NCBI GenBank assembly: GCA_913048525.1
Contig: CAJWWP010000066.1
Coordinates: 1-6,921 of the forward strand
Reading direction: 5' to 3'
Origin: GCA-002712965 sp913048525
GTDB lineage: Bacteria; Chloroflexota; Dehalococcoidia; Lucifugimonadales; UBA826
DNA length: 6,921 nt
Within the stretch, counting starts at the first letter, position 1. Each line of letters begins with the position of its first letter. A model generated the notes under the pieces. It searched no databases. It saw only the letters and a list, made by a program, of their open reading frames with translations, and had not been told where the DNA came from. The position numbers were made by a program, and so were the translations under genes. Positions 5,724-6,921 of this stretch are shown here, piece by piece.

Positions 5724-6809
5724 ATGGAAGTAGTGAGTCTGCGGGACTTAGAGAGAATCGCCAAACAGAGAACAGTCCAAGACATGTGGGACTTCATTGA
5801 TGGTGCAGCCTTTGATGAAGTTACTAAGAGGCGTAACGAGCAAAAATTTAAAGAACTTTCTATAAATCCCAGTTTTTTGGTTGATATTGGAACAAGGAGT
5901 ACGAAAACCACAATATTGGGAGAAGAAATTGATTTCCCTATAATGATTGCGCCCTCGGGAGGACAACGTCAGCATCACCCCGAGGGAGAACTTGCAACAG
6001 CACGTGGAGCAGGAATGGCTGGAACGCTTTATGCTCTCCCCACAGCTTCCGGCTATAGCATTGAAGAAGTAGCAAATGTGGCTTCAGGGCCTTTGTGGTT
6101 CCAGTTATACCACTCAGCAGATGAAATCACTGAAAATTTGGTGGTACGTGCAAAAAACGCAGGATATAAAGCTATTTGTCTGACTATAGATACCCCAACA
6201 GCAGGACCAAAGGAAAAGGATCTACGCAACGATTTTAGGAGAGTCAGTCATCTGCATAACGGTAGTTTCAGAGACAATCCGGAATGGGCAAGCCGAAGAG
6301 ATATAGGTCCCAGAGATTTTGCAGATTGGGATATAACCGGTTTTAGAGGTCTAACCTGGGAAAGACTGGGATGGCTAAAATCACTGACTGGTCTTCCTCT
6401 TGTTGTAAAGGGTGTTAGAACTGTAAAAGATGCTGTGATGTGCGCCGAAAACGGAGTAGATGGGATAGTAGTATCCAACCATGGCGGACGCCAGATTGAT
6501 AAAACACTTTCTTCAATTGAAACACTCCAATCCATTGCAGAAGCTGTTGGGGGCAGACTAGAAGTATATTTAGATTCCGGGGTACGCCGAGGGTCTGACG
6601 CATTTATAGCAATTGCACTTGGTGCAAAAGGTGTCTTTGTTGGTCGTCCACTATTCTGGGGACTTTCCTACGATGGAGCTGACGGAGTCAAATTGATGCT
6701 AGATATTCTGCGATCAGAATTTGACAGGACAATGGCATTTTGCGGATTCACAAGAGTCTCAGATATTAACTCCTCTGCAGTTCACGTTCCGTCGACATGG
6801 AACTTTTAA
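5724..6809 (+). CDS. FMN-dependent alpha-hydroxy-acid oxidase/dehydrogenase family protein
   Basis: This is a 361-residue TIM-barrel flavoenzyme of the glycolate oxidase / L-lactate dehydrogenase family, which oxidises 2-hydroxy acids to 2-oxo acids with FMN. Aligned by eye to spinach glycolate oxidase, it keeps Tyr129 (FQLY), Asp156 (TIDTP), the FMN-binding Lys229 (VVKG), the catalytic base His253 and substrate-binding Arg256 in SNHGGRQ, Asp284 (LDSGVRRG) and Arg308 (GRP). Three pocket positions differ. Phe24 replaces Tyr24, Ala108 replaces Trp108, and Lys163 stands near Arg164. The enzyme is therefore probably active on an alpha-hydroxy acid that need not be glycolate or lactate. The ATG at 5724 has AAGGA at 5712-5716. 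The frame extends upstream to a TTG at 5646, but that start has no ribosome-binding site and would add 26 residues with no family resemblance. There is no signal peptide, and no partner genes for an electron-transfer chain are nearby. Confidence 0.93.
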   Translation: MEVVSLRDLERIAKQRTVQDMWDFIDGAAFDEVTKRRNEQKFKELSINPSFLVDIGTRSTKTTILGEEIDFPIMIAPSGGQRQHHPEGELATARGAGMAGTLYALPTASGYSIEEVANVASGPLWFQLYHSADEITENLVVRAKNAGYKAICLTIDTPTAGPKEKDLRNDFRRVSHLHNGSFRDNPEWASRRDIGPRDFADWDITGFRGLTWERLGWLKSLTGLPLVVKGVRTVKDAVMCAENGVDGIVVSNHGGRQIDKTLSSIETLQSIAEAVGGRLEVYLDSGVRRGSDAFIAIALGAKGVFVGRPLFWGLSYDGADGVKLMLDILRSEFDRTMAFCGFTRVSDINSSAVHVPSTWNF

Positions 6810-6921
6810 AGGATCATTTCGATACTATCTACGCTAAATCTCCATGCGATGGACGCCAACGCAGGTCCGGATAACGCGCCGCTCGGGCTTCATCTAGGCG
6901 GGAATTGGGAGTGAAATGAGG
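6810..6921. other. GC-rich 3' tail with possible start of a next gene
   Basis: No gene is contained here. Bases 6841-6910 are about 63% G+C by count (44 of 70), against roughly 43% for the rest of the window. A small perfect hairpin, TCCAT-GCG-ATGGA, spans 6841-6853, without a T-run. At the very edge, GGGAG (6907-6911) precedes an ATG at 6916 by 4 bases. This could be the first codon of a plus-strand gene that continues beyond the window, but only two codons are visible. Confidence 0.3.

Noticed and set aside
6858..6892. Short minus-strand frame whose residues (RRVIRTCVG) resemble the YlxR motif
   Set aside because: It is about 19 codons long, ends in a stop, has a stop directly before its ATG, and lacks the paired cysteine of the YlxR motif; the likeness is chance.

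Overview
The window is about 43% G+C by eye and carries seven complete genes with short gaps. It looks like ordinary free-living bacterial chromosome, not phage or an insertion element. I infer a marine or soil Chloroflexota/Dehalococcoidia-type organism (SAR202-like). The inference rests on the style of the cyclophilin N-terminus, the MATE transporter's RNLWHLSWP start, and two flavin oxidoreductases of the GMC and alpha-hydroxy-acid classes in one short stretch. It comes from remembered family resemblance and was not tested by a search.

Layout. Bases 1-191 are a leader with two small hairpins and a strong Shine-Dalgarno site. A GMC flavin oxidoreductase follows on the plus strand (192-1739). 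It converges, with only 3 bases between stop codons, on a MATE efflux transporter on the minus strand (1743-3077). The transporter is divergent from a plus-strand cluster: a Fur-family metalloregulator (3259-3681), a UreH/NicO-type nickel or cobalt permease (3705-4454), a hotdog acyl-CoA thioesterase (4506-4949) and a cyclophilin (4982-5509). After a 214-base gap comes an FMN-dependent alpha-hydroxy-acid oxidase-like enzyme (5724-6809), then a short tail that is clearly richer in G+C.

How the parts fit. The clearest unit is the Fur-family gene followed 23 bases later by the permease. It has a good sigma70-type promoter, and a near-perfect 22-base palindrome lies at the predicted transcription start. 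The palindrome core (TGCAAA-2-TTTGCA) resembles the published box of the nickel regulator Nur. The simplest model is a self-repressing Ni/Co-uptake module. The thioesterase and cyclophilin follow in the same direction with gaps of 51 and 32 bases and may be read through from it. The two flavin enzymes are probably catabolic oxidoreductases of unknown substrate. The alpha-hydroxy-acid enzyme keeps its catalytic His and Arg but has lost several substrate-pocket residues of glycolate oxidase. No RNA gene, CRISPR array, insertion sequence or convincing terminator was found.
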